Notes: generated by a model from the letters alone, not told the origin. 64,000 bases of DNA from Candidatus Peribacteria bacterium (GCA_943356465.1 CALREX010000001.1:62001-126000); one strand, 5' to 3'; shown: positions 16,798-25,973, numbered from the stretch's first letter. Program-made: numbers and translations.

Positions 16798-16848
16798 CAG
16801 GGGATGAAAAGTTTATCCTCGGAGGGGAAATCCTTCTTCCCCCGCCAC
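16798..16848 (+). terminator. Paired hairpins after tRNA-Ser, tRNA-3'-like
   Basis: GGGGAT (16800-16805) pairs with ATCCTC (16815-16820), and GGGGAA (16824-16829) pairs with TTCCCC (16837-16842). The end CCCCCGCCA resembles the tRNA-Ser 3' end. It may work as processing or termination structure, or be a tRNA remnant. Confidence 0.35.
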
Positions 16849-16881
16849 TGAAAAAACAGTTCTACCAAATAAAACAAACTC

Positions 16882-17106
16882 ATGGAACAATCAGCAAGCC
16901 AACCAAACGAGAACGCATTGGCAATAGCCGCCGTAGAACAAAAAATTCTGCAGATTCGCCAAAACATAGCTATGATGGGAGGAAATGATGCTGAATTTTC
17001 ACAACTTAACGATATTCATCAAAGCTTGCGTAAAGGACGGATAACACCTGAAGATGCATTGCTGGAAGCAGAAAAAATCGAAGCCTCAAAGATGGATTAC
17101 CACTAA
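16882..17106 (+). CDS. Hypothetical small helical protein, 74 aa
   Basis: I do not recognise this family. The whole protein looks alpha-helical, polar and acidic at the end, with no membrane segment. The frame from the ATG to the stop is compact and convergent with 17121. It lacks a clear Shine-Dalgarno sequence. Confidence 0.55.
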   Translation: MEQSASQPNENALAIAAVEQKILQIRQNIAMMGGNDAEFSQLNDIHQSLRKGRITPEDALLEAEKIEASKMDYH

Positions 17107-17120
17107 AAACAAACCTGAAA

Positions 17121-17555
17121 TTATTTTTCAGCCTTCATAGAAAAGATAATTTTATTTGCAACCAAAACTCCGATTATAAAAAATAGTGCATGGCCAAACC
17201 ACCATGTTCCACTAAAAAGAATCAAATTGTCTCTTGGAATTCCATAAATTTCCGGAGCACGCGACCCAAATGGCACATGCGCTTCTCCAAGTTCCCAAGC
17301 CCTATAATAGGTGCTCATCAACGTGCTAAAGATAAGTCCAAACAGACAAATAATACCAACTTTTTTTCCACCGACGGATTTAACATAAGAAGAAAAAGTA
17401 AAAAGAAAAGTCGCAACAAAAAATGCCAATAAAAATTTAATAACAAAATACGTCAAAGACTCCATCGGATGAGTCAAAAAATAATGAAAAGCAAAATCAA
17501 CCGCATTAGTTACAACCGCGACAACAAAAGCTTTTTTTGTTTCAGATACAAACAT
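17121..17555 (-). CDS. Four-helix membrane protein, 144 aa
   Basis: Hydrophobic segments at about 8-28, 35-58, 64-83 and 112-135 predict four membrane helices. I do not recognise a family. It starts 15 bp after the stop of the cupredoxin lipoprotein, so the two probably form an operon. Confidence 0.75.
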   Translation of the reverse strand: MFVSETKKAFVVAVVTNAVDFAFHYFLTHPMESLTYFVIKFLLAFFVATFLFTFSSYVKSVGGKKVGIICLFGLIFSTLMSTYYRAWELGEAHVPFGSRAPEIYGIPRDNLILFSGTWWFGHALFFIIGVLVANKIIFSMKAEK

Positions 17556-17569
17556 AAAAAAAATTTAGA

Positions 17570-18100
17570 TTATTTCACAACAACAGTTCCTCTCATAGAA
17601 GAATGTATTCCGCAGTAATAATCATAAGTTCCGGCAGTATCAAATTTGAAAGAAAAACTTCCGCCTCTTTCAAGATTTTGAGTTTCAAAAAGCCCGGGAG
17701 AAACAACAGTATGCGTTGCAACATCATCATGTTTCCACACGATAGTATCCCCTTTATTTATCGTAACAGACGAAGGAACAAAAGCAAAATCACTAATCAT
17801 CACAACTTTTGTTTGAGGAGCTACAGTTACAGGCTCAGCTTGTGGCTTAACTTCTTCAGGTTGCGTCTTAGGCTCTTCGACTTTGGCCTCTGGCTCCTTC
17901 TCCGGAACTATTTTTTTCGTCTCTGCAGGAGCAACTTTTTTATTTTCTTCAGGTACAACTTTTTCAACCGCAGCATCTTTATCATCAACCTTTTTTGTTT
18001 CTACAGGGACATTTTCAATCTTTTTCTCAACAGGATTTACCGGAGCACATCCAACAAAAACAAACATCGCAATCAAAGATATCGATAATAATTTTTTCAT
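17570..18100 (-). CDS. Cupredoxin-domain lipoprotein
   Basis: The 176-aa protein has a lipoprotein signal with VFVGC (Cys18). A Glu/Lys/Pro-rich linker (residues 22-85) is followed by a plastocyanin-like domain. The type I copper ligands are all present: His130 in ATHTV, Cys163 and His166 in YYCGIHSSM, and Met169. A membrane-attached copper protein could carry electrons or buffer copper outside the cell. The gene downstream encodes a membrane protein. Confidence 0.88.
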   Translation of the reverse strand: MKKLLSISLIAMFVFVGCAPVNPVEKKIENVPVETKKVDDKDAAVEKVVPEENKKVAPAETKKIVPEKEPEAKVEEPKTQPEEVKPQAEPVTVAPQTKVVMISDFAFVPSSVTINKGDTIVWKHDDVATHTVVSPGLFETQNLERGGSFSFKFDTAGTYDYYCGIHSSMRGTVVVK

Positions 18101-18144
18101 AAAATTTTAAAATAAAAAATATTTAATTACAAAAACATATTAAC

Positions 18145-18186
18145 AAAAAAAGACCCCGCCCACAATGTGAGAAGAGTCTTTTTTCA
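18145..18186 (-). terminator. Intrinsic terminator downstream of Lys-rich peptide gene
   Basis: AAAAAGAC (about 18147-18154) pairs with GTCTTTTT (18176-18183); a CAC-AAT-GTG hairpin lies in between. A-runs and T-runs on both sides make it usable on either strand. Confidence 0.65.
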
Positions 18187-18200
18187 TTGCTAAGCAAATA

Positions 18201-18299
18201 CTATTTGCGTTTCTTTGCTACTTTCTTTTTAGCTACTTTTTTCATAACTTTCTTTACTACTTTCTTAGCAACTTTCTTTTTTCCTTTTTTAACTGGCAT
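18201..18299 (-). CDS. Lysine-rich histone H1-like peptide, 32 aa
   Basis: The frame encodes a 32-residue peptide starting MPVKKGKKKVAKKV and made almost only of Lys, Val and Ala with a terminal RK. The regular KKVAKK pattern resembles the C-terminal tail of bacterial histone H1-like proteins. It ends just before a terminator, which supports a real gene. DNA or RNA binding is an inference from charge. Confidence 0.7.
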   Translation of the reverse strand: MPVKKGKKKVAKKVVKKVMKKVAKKKVAKKRK

Positions 18300-18428
18300 C
18301 TTAAATGAGGTTTAAGAAATAAAATGCAATTAAAATATCCTTCCTTATGGGCAAAAAGTCAATGTACAAGCGCATTTTTCATGATGCTTCTTGTAGATGA
18401 ATTTTAAACCTGTTTTATAAATCAAAAT

Positions 18429-19556
18429 TTACGCGCGAACAACAGTAGGCTTTTTTGCCTTCAGCTTGAGCACAACGATGAATACAACAATTCCAACGAC
18501 TGCAACAACAATCATTGCAACAAGGCTATGCACTAACATGGAAACAACAATAGCCAAAATGCTCAAAACCAAAGAAACAAGGAATGTTAAAAATCCTATA
18601 GCTCCACGACTAAGCGCACCAAGAACAGGAAGAACATCAAGCACTACACTTATCGGTCCAAACAAAGCGCTAAGACCGATCCACATCATAAAGAATCCAA
18701 TCGCTCTGAAAATCCAAAGCCACATCGTATATTCAGAATGCATTTGGGCAACAGCTTCATCAAATGTTCCGGTAAAAAGTCTGTACAAAGATTCATTTGT
18801 TTTTTGATCTACATATGTCACAAGTTTTCCGCTTTCCAATTTTCCAAAAGCAGTTCCATTCAAATTATTTTTTACAACAGCATAAGAAATCCTCAAGTCT
18901 CCAACCTGTGGAGTAGCAAGTGTTCCCTTTCCAACTAACACATATCCACCATCAAAAACACCTTTACCAAGATCTAGATCTTCTTTTTTAAGAGTCAAAT
19001 TTTCATAAGAAGGTAAAACAAGTTTTGACATATCGGATACTTCATATGCCCCGACTTTTGCAGATTGAACATGGAAAGAATCATTTTGAATAGTCATTTC
19101 AGGATTTGTATGCCCTGCAGGATCTTTAAAATTAGAGCTTGATCCTGGAGAAGAAGTCCAACCTGTAGAATAAGAATATGTAGTAGATGTTGTCTCAGAA
19201 CCTCCTGTGTTTGTACTTGATTTTGATTCTGATTTTTCAATCCATGAATACATTTCAACCCTTCTTGAAACAGCAAGATAGTCAGCAGGTTTCAAAAACA
19301 TAGCATCCCCAAGTTTCTCAGTAGACACAGCTTTTCCTGTCACAGCAATCAATTTCCCTTCAGCGGAAGCATCAACATTTTCAGCGGAAACTTTCATCGC
19401 AGTTTTTCCAATATCTGAAATATCAACTTTCCCTTCATTCCAATAAATAACTCCGAACGCTCCAAGAAAAAGAATAATACCAATCACAACGCCTTGAACA
19501 GCATCAATGATTCTTTGAAAGTACCCTTTTGTGGTAACTTCTGTAATATTTGCCAT
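18429..19556 (-). CDS. TMEM43 family membrane protein
   Basis: The 375-aa protein resembles TMEM43/LUMA-like proteins (PF07787 type). One membrane helix lies near the N-terminus (about 18-38). A large extracytoplasmic beta-rich domain follows (about 40-275), including a Ser/Thr-rich patch around 110-140. The C-terminus has three or four hydrophobic helices (about 280-365). Function in bacteria is unknown. It is a stand-alone gene divergent from smpB. Confidence 0.8.
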   Translation of the reverse strand: MANITEVTTKGYFQRIIDAVQGVVIGIILFLGAFGVIYWNEGKVDISDIGKTAMKVSAENVDASAEGKLIAVTGKAVSTEKLGDAMFLKPADYLAVSRRVEMYSWIEKSESKSSTNTGGSETTSTTYSYSTGWTSSPGSSSNFKDPAGHTNPEMTIQNDSFHVQSAKVGAYEVSDMSKLVLPSYENLTLKKEDLDLGKGVFDGGYVLVGKGTLATPQVGDLRISYAVVKNNLNGTAFGKLESGKLVTYVDQKTNESLYRLFTGTFDEAVAQMHSEYTMWLWIFRAIGFFMMWIGLSALFGPISVVLDVLPVLGALSRGAIGFLTFLVSLVLSILAIVVSMLVHSLVAMIVVAVVGIVVFIVVLKLKAKKPTVVRA

Positions 19557-19597
19557 AGAAAATGGATTAAAATTTATGCATCACTGCAAATTCATAG

Positions 19598-19603
19598 TAT
19601 AAT
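19598..19603 (+). promoter_or_regulatory. Predicted -10 of smpB promoter
   Basis: A perfect TATAAT lies about 45 bp before the smpB ATG. The -35 (TTATGC, 18-bp spacing) is weak. Confidence 0.4.
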
Positions 19604-19648
19604 CCAACCCGACAAAAAGCAATTATTTTCCTTGAATACAAATCACGA

Positions 19649-20122
19649 ATGAAAAATTCGACCACAAAAAAAGAAGAAAATTATTACGCAAAAAATAAAA
19701 AGGCGTATCACGATTATATTATTTTGGAAAACTTCGAAGCCGGAATAGCGCTTAACGGAGCTGAAGTAAAATCCATAAAAAAATCACAGGCAAATTTGAA
19801 AGGTGCCTTTGTTACAGTAGAAAACGGTGAAGCCTTTTTGAAACAGGCACACATTTCAAACTACAAATTCGCGGATACAAAAGCTATCGATCCTGTAAGA
19901 CCTAGAAAATTACTTTTGAGTAAAAAAGAAATCGCGACACTTGCACAAAATCTTGAACAAAAAGGAACCACAATAATCCCTCTGGAACTTTATCCAAAAA
20001 ACGGTTTAATAAAACTTCGCATCGGAATCTGCAAAGGCAAAAAGCTCTACGACAAGCGCGAAACATTAAGGAAACGCACACAGGATTTGGAAGTGAATCA
20101 AGCCGTCAAGAGGTATAAGTAA
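19649..20122 (+). CDS. smpB: SmpB, tmRNA-binding protein
   Basis: SmpB binds tmRNA and brings it to stalled ribosomes for trans-translation. At 157 aa it has normal length. Family motifs NKKAYHDY, LNGAEVKSIK and LYDKRETLRKR near the end are present. Its RNA partner is encoded at 50898-51296 in this window. Confidence 0.97.
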   Translation: MKNSTTKKEENYYAKNKKAYHDYIILENFEAGIALNGAEVKSIKKSQANLKGAFVTVENGEAFLKQAHISNYKFADTKAIDPVRPRKLLLSKKEIATLAQNLEQKGTTIIPLELYPKNGLIKLRIGICKGKKLYDKRETLRKRTQDLEVNQAVKRYK

Positions 20123-20129
20123 AGTTATA

Positions 20130-20164
20130 TTGTTTTAGTTCTTTTGCAGAGGTATATTTACCTC
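20130..20164 (+). promoter_or_regulatory. Predicted nadE promoter overlapping a small hairpin
   Basis: TTGTTT (20130-20135), a 17-bp spacer and TATATT (20153-20158). The -10 lies in a hairpin, GAGGTA-TATT-TACCTC (20149-20164). Confidence 0.4.
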
Positions 20165-20183
20165 CTTTCTTAATATAAAAACT

Positions 20184-20936
20184 ATGCACAATATTTACAC
20201 AAAAATTCTTGCGGAGATTCACAAATATTTCAAGACTTACGGATTTGAAAAAGCAGTCATCGGGGTTAGTGGCGGAATCGATTCCGCTGTATCACTGAAA
20301 CTAGCAGTAGACGCACTCGGAGCTGAAAATGTCACCGCACTTCTTATGCCGGAAAAAGGCATTTCATTGGAAGAAAATTACATGCACGCAAAAACACTTT
20401 GCCAATTTTTAAAAGTGGAATTTTTCACAATTCCTTTAAATAAATTTTTGACAGATTTTCTCGCGCTTCCATGGAAACCAAGCGATTTGGCTCAAATAAA
20501 CGTAAAAGCCCGCGTAAGAATGTCGATCATTTATAATTTTGCAAATACAAAAAATGCACTCGTTATCGGGACATCAAATAAAACAGAACTTTTTTTAGGC
20601 TACGGAACAAAATACGGAGACCTTGCGGCAGACATCGAAGTCATCGGCGATATGCTGAAAACAGATGTATACAAATTGGCGGAACACTTGGGACTTCCGG
20701 ATGAATTTCTTACAAAAGCTCCATCAGCAGAGCTTTATCCAGGACAAACAGATGAAGAAGAACTTGGCATGTCATACAAAGAAATGGATATGATTTTATC
20801 ACAGGTTGAAAAAGGTCTGACAAAAGACAACCTAATAGACAAAGGCATAAATCCAAATTTGGTCCACAAAATATTCAGATTGATAGACATAAATCAGCAT
20901 AAATTACACCCGCCACATCTTATCGTCTTGAATTAA
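20184..20936 (+). CDS. nadE: NAD synthase, ammonia-dependent
   Basis: The enzyme amidates nicotinic acid adenine dinucleotide to NAD+ using ammonia and ATP. The 250-aa length fits the short form without glutaminase domain. The PP-loop SGGIDS (29-34) binds ATP. The motifs SNKTELFLGYGTKYGD and SAELYPGQTDEEELG are diagnostic. It is followed 26 bp later by a nadM-like gene, so both may supply NAD. Confidence 0.96.
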   Translation: MHNIYTKILAEIHKYFKTYGFEKAVIGVSGGIDSAVSLKLAVDALGAENVTALLMPEKGISLEENYMHAKTLCQFLKVEFFTIPLNKFLTDFLALPWKPSDLAQINVKARVRMSIIYNFANTKNALVIGTSNKTELFLGYGTKYGDLAADIEVIGDMLKTDVYKLAEHLGLPDEFLTKAPSAELYPGQTDEEELGMSYKEMDMILSQVEKGLTKDNLIDKGINPNLVHKIFRLIDINQHKLHPPHLIVLN

Positions 20937-20962
20937 AAAAGATTTTTCAATATTCTTTAGAC

Positions 20963-21502
20963 ATGAAATCTGCTTTATTTATCGGACGATTCCAACCTTT
21001 CCACAAAGGTCATCTTGAGGTTATCAAGGAAATTTTAAAAGAAAATGATCGCGTGATTATCGCAATCGGAAGCGCAGAAAACAGCTTCCTTCCTGAAAAT
21101 CCAATGACTGCGAGTGAGCGATTTCAGATTATCGACGAATGCTTAAAAGAAGCAAAAATTTCATCTGAAAAATACAGAATCATTCCAATTCGAAATATAA
21201 ATAATTATTATCTTTGGTTTGAACATGTAAACACTTACGTCCCTCCATACGACACAGTTTATACAGGCTCCGAAATAGTAAAAGCATGTTACATCGGGAA
21301 AAAAATAAAGATCAAAAATCTGAAAAGAAAATTTGAAGTCAGTGCGACAAAAGTCAGAAAAGCAATTTTAGAAAATGATAAATGGGAACATTATGTTCCA
21401 AAAGCATGCGCGGATTTGATAAAAAAATTTAAAATTCCTGCAAGAATAAAAATCATCCAGCACACGATGGATCAAACAAAATACAACAATTCTTCATTCT
21501 AA
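20963..21502 (+). CDS. nadM: NadM-like nicotinamide-nucleotide adenylyltransferase
   Basis: This 179-aa nucleotidyltransferase has the GRFQPFHKGH motif (8-17; H14 and H17 of the HxGH type) and an SATKVRKAI motif near residue 130 that binds ATP phosphates. The overall pattern fits archaeal-type NadM. It would make NAD+ from NMN or NaAD from NaMN, feeding or bypassing NadE. The next gene begins four bases after its stop. Confidence 0.9.
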   Translation: MKSALFIGRFQPFHKGHLEVIKEILKENDRVIIAIGSAENSFLPENPMTASERFQIIDECLKEAKISSEKYRIIPIRNINNYYLWFEHVNTYVPPYDTVYTGSEIVKACYIGKKIKIKNLKRKFEVSATKVRKAILENDKWEHYVPKACADLIKKFKIPARIKIIQHTMDQTKYNNSSF

Positions 21503-21505
21503 ATT

Positions 21506-22930
21506 ATGACAAATTTAAATCCAAACATTTTCAGAGCATACGATATTCGTGGCATAGCAGCGCCAAAAGATGCAGGTCAAACGGCAGACCTCACAAATGA
21601 AACAGCCTATTTGATAGGACTCGGGACTGCAACATATCTAAAAGAAAAATATGCAACAAAAAACATGGCCGTTGGTTGCGACATAAGACTAACAAGTGAA
21701 GATCTTAAAGCGGGATTTATAAAAGGAGTTTTGGAATGTGGAATCGACGTAACAGACATCGGCGCTTCAATTTCGCCAATGATATACTGGGCATCGTGTG
21801 CATTACCATTTGATAGCGCCACAAACATCACGGCAAGTCACAATCCAAAAGAATATAACGGGGTAAAAACAGTTGCAAAAAACGCACACTCGATTTGCGG
21901 AGAAGATTTACAAGAAATCTTAAAAATAATTCAATCACAAAAATTTTCCAAAGCAGAAAAACAAGGAACATTAGACAAAAAAGACATCTGGCCATTGTAC
22001 ATGCAGGACCTGCTTTCAAAAGTAAAACTGGATTTAAAAAAACATTTAAATAAAAAAATAAAAGTTGTTGTGGACGCAGGAAACGGAGTCGCAGGAAAAT
22101 TCGCTCCGGAACTTCTCAAAAATCTGGGATGCGAAGTTATAGAACTTTTCTGTGAACCGGATGGAAATTTTCCGAATCACGAAGCAAATCCGGAAGAAGA
22201 GGCAAACATGAAAGACCTTATGAAAGCAGTGAAAGAACACCATGCAGATATCGGAATCGCTTTTGATGGAGATGGGGACAGGGCGGGAATCGTAGATGAA
22301 CAAGGCAAAATGTATGCAGCGGATTTTGTTTTACTAATGCTAGTTCGCGACCTGACAGAACGCATAAAAAATCCAAAAGTGGTTTTTGATACAAAATTCT
22401 CACAAGCCATAATAAATAAATTAAAAGATTTTGGAGCTCTGACAATAATGTCAAAAACAGGCCACAGTTTTATAGAAAACAAAATAAAAGAAGAACATGC
22501 CGACATCGGAGGAGAAACATCGGGACATTTATTTTTCGCGGAAAATTATTACGGCTTTGATGACGCATTTTTAGCAGCGCTGAAAATTCTCGAAATAGTA
22601 AGCAAACACACGCATCCAGTTTCTCAAATGTTCAATGATGTACCACGCACAATCGCAACACCGGAGATAAAAGTTCCATGTTCAGATGATTCAAAATTCA
22701 AAATAGTAGAAGAATTGGTCGACCATTTCACAAAAATCTACGACTGCATAACAATCGACGGAGTGCGCATCCACTTTGATGAAGATTCATGGGCCGCAAT
22801 CAGAGCCTCAAACACAAGCCCAAATCTCACACTAAGATTTGAAGCGAAAACACAGGAAAAAGTCCAAGAAATGAAAAAAGTAATGGCCGATGCATTAAAA
22901 AACCACCCTGAAATTTCCACCGAGTGGTAA
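21506..22930 (+). CDS. Phosphomannomutase/phosphoglucomutase
   Basis: An alpha-D-phosphohexomutase of 474 aa. The phosphoserine loop is TASHNP (Ser111). The Mg2+ loop DGDGDR is near residue 250, the sugar-binding GGETSGH near 335, and the phosphate-binding RASNTSPNLTLRFEA near the C-terminus. It interconverts hexose 1- and 6-phosphates for wall or glycan precursors. Glucose or mannose preference cannot be told from sequence. Confidence 0.93.
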   Translation: MTNLNPNIFRAYDIRGIAAPKDAGQTADLTNETAYLIGLGTATYLKEKYATKNMAVGCDIRLTSEDLKAGFIKGVLECGIDVTDIGASISPMIYWASCALPFDSATNITASHNPKEYNGVKTVAKNAHSICGEDLQEILKIIQSQKFSKAEKQGTLDKKDIWPLYMQDLLSKVKLDLKKHLNKKIKVVVDAGNGVAGKFAPELLKNLGCEVIELFCEPDGNFPNHEANPEEEANMKDLMKAVKEHHADIGIAFDGDGDRAGIVDEQGKMYAADFVLLMLVRDLTERIKNPKVVFDTKFSQAIINKLKDFGALTIMSKTGHSFIENKIKEEHADIGGETSGHLFFAENYYGFDDAFLAALKILEIVSKHTHPVSQMFNDVPRTIATPEIKVPCSDDSKFKIVEELVDHFTKIYDCITIDGVRIHFDEDSWAAIRASNTSPNLTLRFEAKTQEKVQEMKKVMADALKNHPEISTEW

Positions 22931-22968
22931 AGACTGTTGACGCAACAATACATATTTTTCAGAGGCTA

Positions 22969-25896
22969 CTATTTCTTAAACAACGGCGACGTCGATGCAG
23001 AGAAGATCACATAGATAGGGTCATATTCGCCATCTTTAAGCCCCTGCGCCAATGTTGTCGCATCTACAGGCGCAACCAAGTCTCCACCTGAATTACTAGC
23101 CGCATCATAAGGAGATAAGGCATCTATTCCGTCACACTCAGTAACTCCATCATCACCATAAACAGTATCATCAGACTGCCCCAAAGAATAGTCTTTTATT
23201 TTTAACATTTCCTCCAGACTAAGGCCTTTTTTACAACTTTGATCTATCGGCATTCCAAGTTCATTTGTCTGAATAGACAGCTTGAAAAGTCTCAAATAAT
23301 TCAAATCATAGGATTGAATAGCGAGCTTTTGATCACTGGTAAGACCATTCGTAGGCCATGCTTTAAATCCATCCAAAAGATAAGACAATGGATTTTTCAA
23401 ATCTTTATCAAGATCCGATCCTCCAACGGTATTATGAGAGGCTATACTTCCAAACCACCTCAATTGATAACTCAAAGAATCAATCATTTCGCTAAAATCA
23501 GTCCACTTATAAAGACCGGTATTTGGGTCTATTTTATCTTCATCAACATAAGAAAAAACGGAACAATCGCTAAACACATTTGCATTGATATTTTTCACCT
23601 TATTTTTCACATAAATATTTCCCTTATTGCATCCTGCTGAATAAGGACGAAGAGCAATAATCTGCACTTTATCAGTACTTGGCGCACTCTTATAAATATC
23701 TGAATCTATATAAATATTTCCATTCATAACAACAACCGTCTGATTATCGGTATATGCTGAAGAGCTTGAAAGATTTATATGAACATCAGTATTTTTATAG
23801 ACAGAAACATTTGTTCCATCAACATTTGTCACAGAAACAGGAGGCCCGGAACATCCACTAAGCCCATTATCTACGATAGTACAATTTTTTGTATTTTTAA
23901 CCGCAGCAATCGGATCTTTTTCCAAAACAACACCAGGAATTTTACTCGTAATATTTTCATAAATACCATCACGCACAATATTCACACTCTTACTTCCGGT
24001 CTCCTGAGTCTCCACAGAAGCACTTGGACTAAATGCTTTTGCCGCATAAAGATTTCCATAAATTACAGCCACAGGATTTGAGACCGCACTGATAATTCTA
24101 GGGAGTTTATTCGAATAATAACTTACATTTTTTCCATCAACTGTATATTTCACAATACTATAAAGAGATGGCCCCATCGCCTGCATACAAGGCTTTGCAA
24201 TAGCCGCTTTGTCAGCATCGCTCAAACTATCGTAATCGGGCAAAGTAGCAACAGCCTGCAAATCAAAACTATACAAAGCATTTCCAACATTTTGCCATGT
24301 ATAGCTGTTGCCTCCCTGCACAAAACTTACAGTAAATCCACCACCGACAATATCTTCTCCATTTGCCGCACAAGTATCATCAGTCATCGTTTTATCATAA
24401 TCCAATTTCAAATCAACGCTTGCCGAAGCCGCAAGCTTACTGTCTTTTTTTCCACCAACCTTAAAAGAAAAAGGAATAGACCTAAATCCTGTTATAGAAT
24501 CACTGGCATTGCCTGGTGAAAAAAGATTACTCACTTCCACGGCAGGCCTGAATTGAAAGAAAAGTCCGTCTTTTCCGTTTGGATATGAAATATTACTATA
24601 CACTTTTCCGTCAGCAGTAACAGGCGCCTGCCCTGTAGCTTTTACAGTAATAGGAAGATCCATCTTTGAAAGCTTCAACCTATTTGATTCTTTAACAACA
24701 GGAATTTTATTTCCAAAATCTTTCATACTATTAAAAAACACTTCATTCTTAAATGCAGAATTTGGTTTAAAACTGGAGGTATACGAAACATTCATATCCG
24801 TCGTCGGAGCGTAAGATTTTATCGTCTTATTTAATATATAATGCCCACTTCCTCCAGGAGTTTCAGTAAAATCACTCAGACTGACAGTTATCGGTTTGTA
24901 AATAATACCTCCTGTTCCTTGCGACCATGGACTCTCAACCTTATCAAGCGATGTGCCAACAGAACTACCAACATCTTGTTTTATCTTCACAGTATCACTC
25001 CACGAGAAAGTAATTTGCCCAATATCATACTTAGTTTTATCCATCGGAGTCACTCCATCCGCTTCCATCAAATACAAGCTAACCTGATATTCATCAACGC
25101 CATTCGCAACTTTTATATCAGGATCAGAACCAATTTTTATACCACCGGAACTATTTCCTCCACTCAAAACTTTATCAAGCCCTTTATCAGGATCAGTAAC
25201 TTCCAAACAAGCAAAAGGCTTGCCGGAACAAGGTCCGATAACAACAGGTTTAACAGCCTGTTTTCCTGGAATTTGCATGGTAACTCCAGCCATATCAACC
25301 CAAACTTTAGCTTCTGTCCATCCATATCCGGAAAGTTTTCCGTCTTTATCAGCAGAAACTTGATACGGAATTCCACCTCCTCCGGCAAATTGAATATATC
25401 CAAAAGACGGATTCCATGCATTTCCGGAAAGAAGTCTTTTACCGGCTCCATCTGCCACCCCAACTTTCACGCCATAGTTAAAAGCTCCACAATCAACACC
25501 TTGATTTTTTCCACCATCACAGAAAAAAGAGAAAAACCCAAGATTTGTATTCCAAGCATATCCTTTTACAACATATTCATCCGCAATCAAAGGAACAGCA
25601 ACACTGTTTTTAGCATCCAAACACGCCGCAAGATTCCTGTCGGCAGGAGCAAGTCCCTGGCCAAGCCCAACTATAGAAAGATCGGTAACTTTATTCGCAT
25701 CGGAATAAGGACTTGGATGAGAATCAAAATCAATATATCCAAAATTCGCATTTGAAATTTTTGTTTTACCCATAATCTTCCCGCTGCAATTCACGTCACC
25801 ACCGACAATTGCAGGATCTCCTTCAGCAAAAACAACATTGGCAGAAAGAGCCAAAACAAAGACCAATAATACGAAACGAGGAAATTTAAAAGTCAT
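22969..25896 (-). CDS. Large secreted surface protein, 975 aa
   Basis: I chose the start at 25896 (MTFKFPRFVLLVFVL) because a clean signal peptide (1-25, cleavage after VVFA) begins there; an upstream extension lacks such features. The N-terminal region holds short repeats of the type GYAWNTNLGFFSF, GNAWNPSFGYIQF and GYGWTEA, a pattern common in CPR surface proteins. Long beta-rich domains and a C-terminal helical region (about residue 800 on) follow. I recognise no enzyme motif. It faces the small lipoprotein gene across a short gap. Confidence 0.8.
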   Translation of the reverse strand: MTFKFPRFVLLVFVLALSANVVFAEGDPAIVGGDVNCSGKIMGKTKISNANFGYIDFDSHPSPYSDANKVTDLSIVGLGQGLAPADRNLAACLDAKNSVAVPLIADEYVVKGYAWNTNLGFFSFFCDGGKNQGVDCGAFNYGVKVGVADGAGKRLLSGNAWNPSFGYIQFAGGGGIPYQVSADKDGKLSGYGWTEAKVWVDMAGVTMQIPGKQAVKPVVIGPCSGKPFACLEVTDPDKGLDKVLSGGNSSGGIKIGSDPDIKVANGVDEYQVSLYLMEADGVTPMDKTKYDIGQITFSWSDTVKIKQDVGSSVGTSLDKVESPWSQGTGGIIYKPITVSLSDFTETPGGSGHYILNKTIKSYAPTTDMNVSYTSSFKPNSAFKNEVFFNSMKDFGNKIPVVKESNRLKLSKMDLPITVKATGQAPVTADGKVYSNISYPNGKDGLFFQFRPAVEVSNLFSPGNASDSITGFRSIPFSFKVGGKKDSKLAASASVDLKLDYDKTMTDDTCAANGEDIVGGGFTVSFVQGGNSYTWQNVGNALYSFDLQAVATLPDYDSLSDADKAAIAKPCMQAMGPSLYSIVKYTVDGKNVSYYSNKLPRIISAVSNPVAVIYGNLYAAKAFSPSASVETQETGSKSVNIVRDGIYENITSKIPGVVLEKDPIAAVKNTKNCTIVDNGLSGCSGPPVSVTNVDGTNVSVYKNTDVHINLSSSSAYTDNQTVVVMNGNIYIDSDIYKSAPSTDKVQIIALRPYSAGCNKGNIYVKNKVKNINANVFSDCSVFSYVDEDKIDPNTGLYKWTDFSEMIDSLSYQLRWFGSIASHNTVGGSDLDKDLKNPLSYLLDGFKAWPTNGLTSDQKLAIQSYDLNYLRLFKLSIQTNELGMPIDQSCKKGLSLEEMLKIKDYSLGQSDDTVYGDDGVTECDGIDALSPYDAASNSGGDLVAPVDATTLAQGLKDGEYDPIYVIFSASTSPLFKK

Positions 25897-25945
25897 GATA
25901 GAATTATACAAGTCCACCCCGAAAAGTAAAGAATTTGATTTTCTC

Positions 25946-25973
25946 TTTACCTTTGGCTCAAGCGTGCTAGAAT
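25946..25973 (+). promoter_or_regulatory. Predicted promoter of small lipoprotein gene
   Basis: TTTACC (25946-25951), a 16-bp spacer and TAGAAT (25968-25973), 39 bp before the chosen ATG. Confidence 0.45.

Noticed and set aside
16502-16807. 101-codon ORF in the repeat array
   Set aside because: It runs through GC-rich repeats and the tRNA-Ser gene, so it is a composition artefact.
24841-25755. 304-codon plus-strand ORF opposite the large surface protein
   Set aside because: It is antisense to a gene with a signal peptide and repeat structure; its residue pattern is a shadow.
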